Shown here: positions 5,509-5,588 of the stretch, in pieces
Layout: every line of letters starts with the position of its first letter
How positions within the stretch are numbered: position 1 is the stretch's first letter
Source: Bacteroidota bacterium
GTDB lineage: Bacteria > Bacteroidota > Ignavibacteria > Ignavibacteriales > Melioribacteraceae
DNA: 5,588 nucleotides
NCBI GenBank assembly: GCA_021814855.1
Contig: JAKAHQ010000140.1
Coordinates: 1 to 5,588 of the forward strand
Direction of reading: 5' to 3'
Program-made: the position numbers and the translations under genes
Notes under the pieces: model-generated
What the model saw: the letters and a program-made list of their open reading frames with translations, nothing else
What the model was told of the DNA's origin: nothing
Databases searched by the model: none

Positions 5509-5588
5509 AATATTTTGTGTAAACATAATTTAGAGTCAAAGTACATTTTCAAGTCTCTCATCAAAAGAAAGAGATAAATGAGAAAGAA
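5509..5588. other. Window end: AT-rich spacer, possible start of a next gene
   Basis: An 80-bp AT-rich tail. TCTCAT (5556-5561) and ATGAGA (5578-5583) are inverted copies 16 bases apart, a weak hairpin. An ATG at 5578 (M-R-K...) preceded by purine-rich AAAGAGA could start another plus-strand gene, but only three codons are visible. Continuing the PD40 frame past its stop gives no further blade-like sequence. Confidence 0.3.

Overview
The window looks like a chromosomal segment from the Bacteroidota/Ignavibacteriota side of the FCB group. Three things suggest this: the fabF-rnc gene pair, a fragment of a type IX secretion (Por) C-terminal sorting domain, and secreted proteins with short Bacteroidota-like signal peptides. 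Composition is moderately AT-rich. The exact genus cannot be read from the sequence.

Layout. Positions 2-679 hold the 3' part of fabF (beta-ketoacyl-ACP synthase II), cut by the window edge. One base later comes a complete rnc (ribonuclease III, 681-1454). These two are housekeeping genes and probably form one transcript. Positions 1595-2935 encode an exported protein of unrecognised family that looks like an outer-membrane beta-barrel. Positions 2936-3500 show no convincing gene, only weak hairpin and promoter-like signals.

The unusual part is 3501-4507. Positions 3501-3779 form a degenerate array with a strict 21-bp period: 14 phases, 13 with a recognisable ATACAG-like core and most with a second block, TGAAAT, ten bases into the unit. 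No two units are identical. About 60 bp after the array, a very strong Shine-Dalgarno (AAAGGAGG) precedes an ATG whose sixth codon is TGA. The frame then stays open for 212 codons and encodes a charged, mostly helical protein of unknown function (3869-4507). The interruption is exactly what a 3-bp GAT duplication would produce.

Positions 4546-4790 hold a palindromic, dispersed-repeat-like element joined to an orphan C-terminal piece of a type IX sorting domain with no cargo protein. Positions 4831-5508 encode a secreted PD40 beta-propeller-type protein that appears to stop early. The right half of the window (from about 2936) therefore reads as a low-density accessory region with several decayed or rearranged pieces, next to a stable housekeeping block.

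The best candidate for something undescribed is the 21-bp helically phased array together with the helical-protein gene just downstream. That they form a functional pair is inference from adjacency only.
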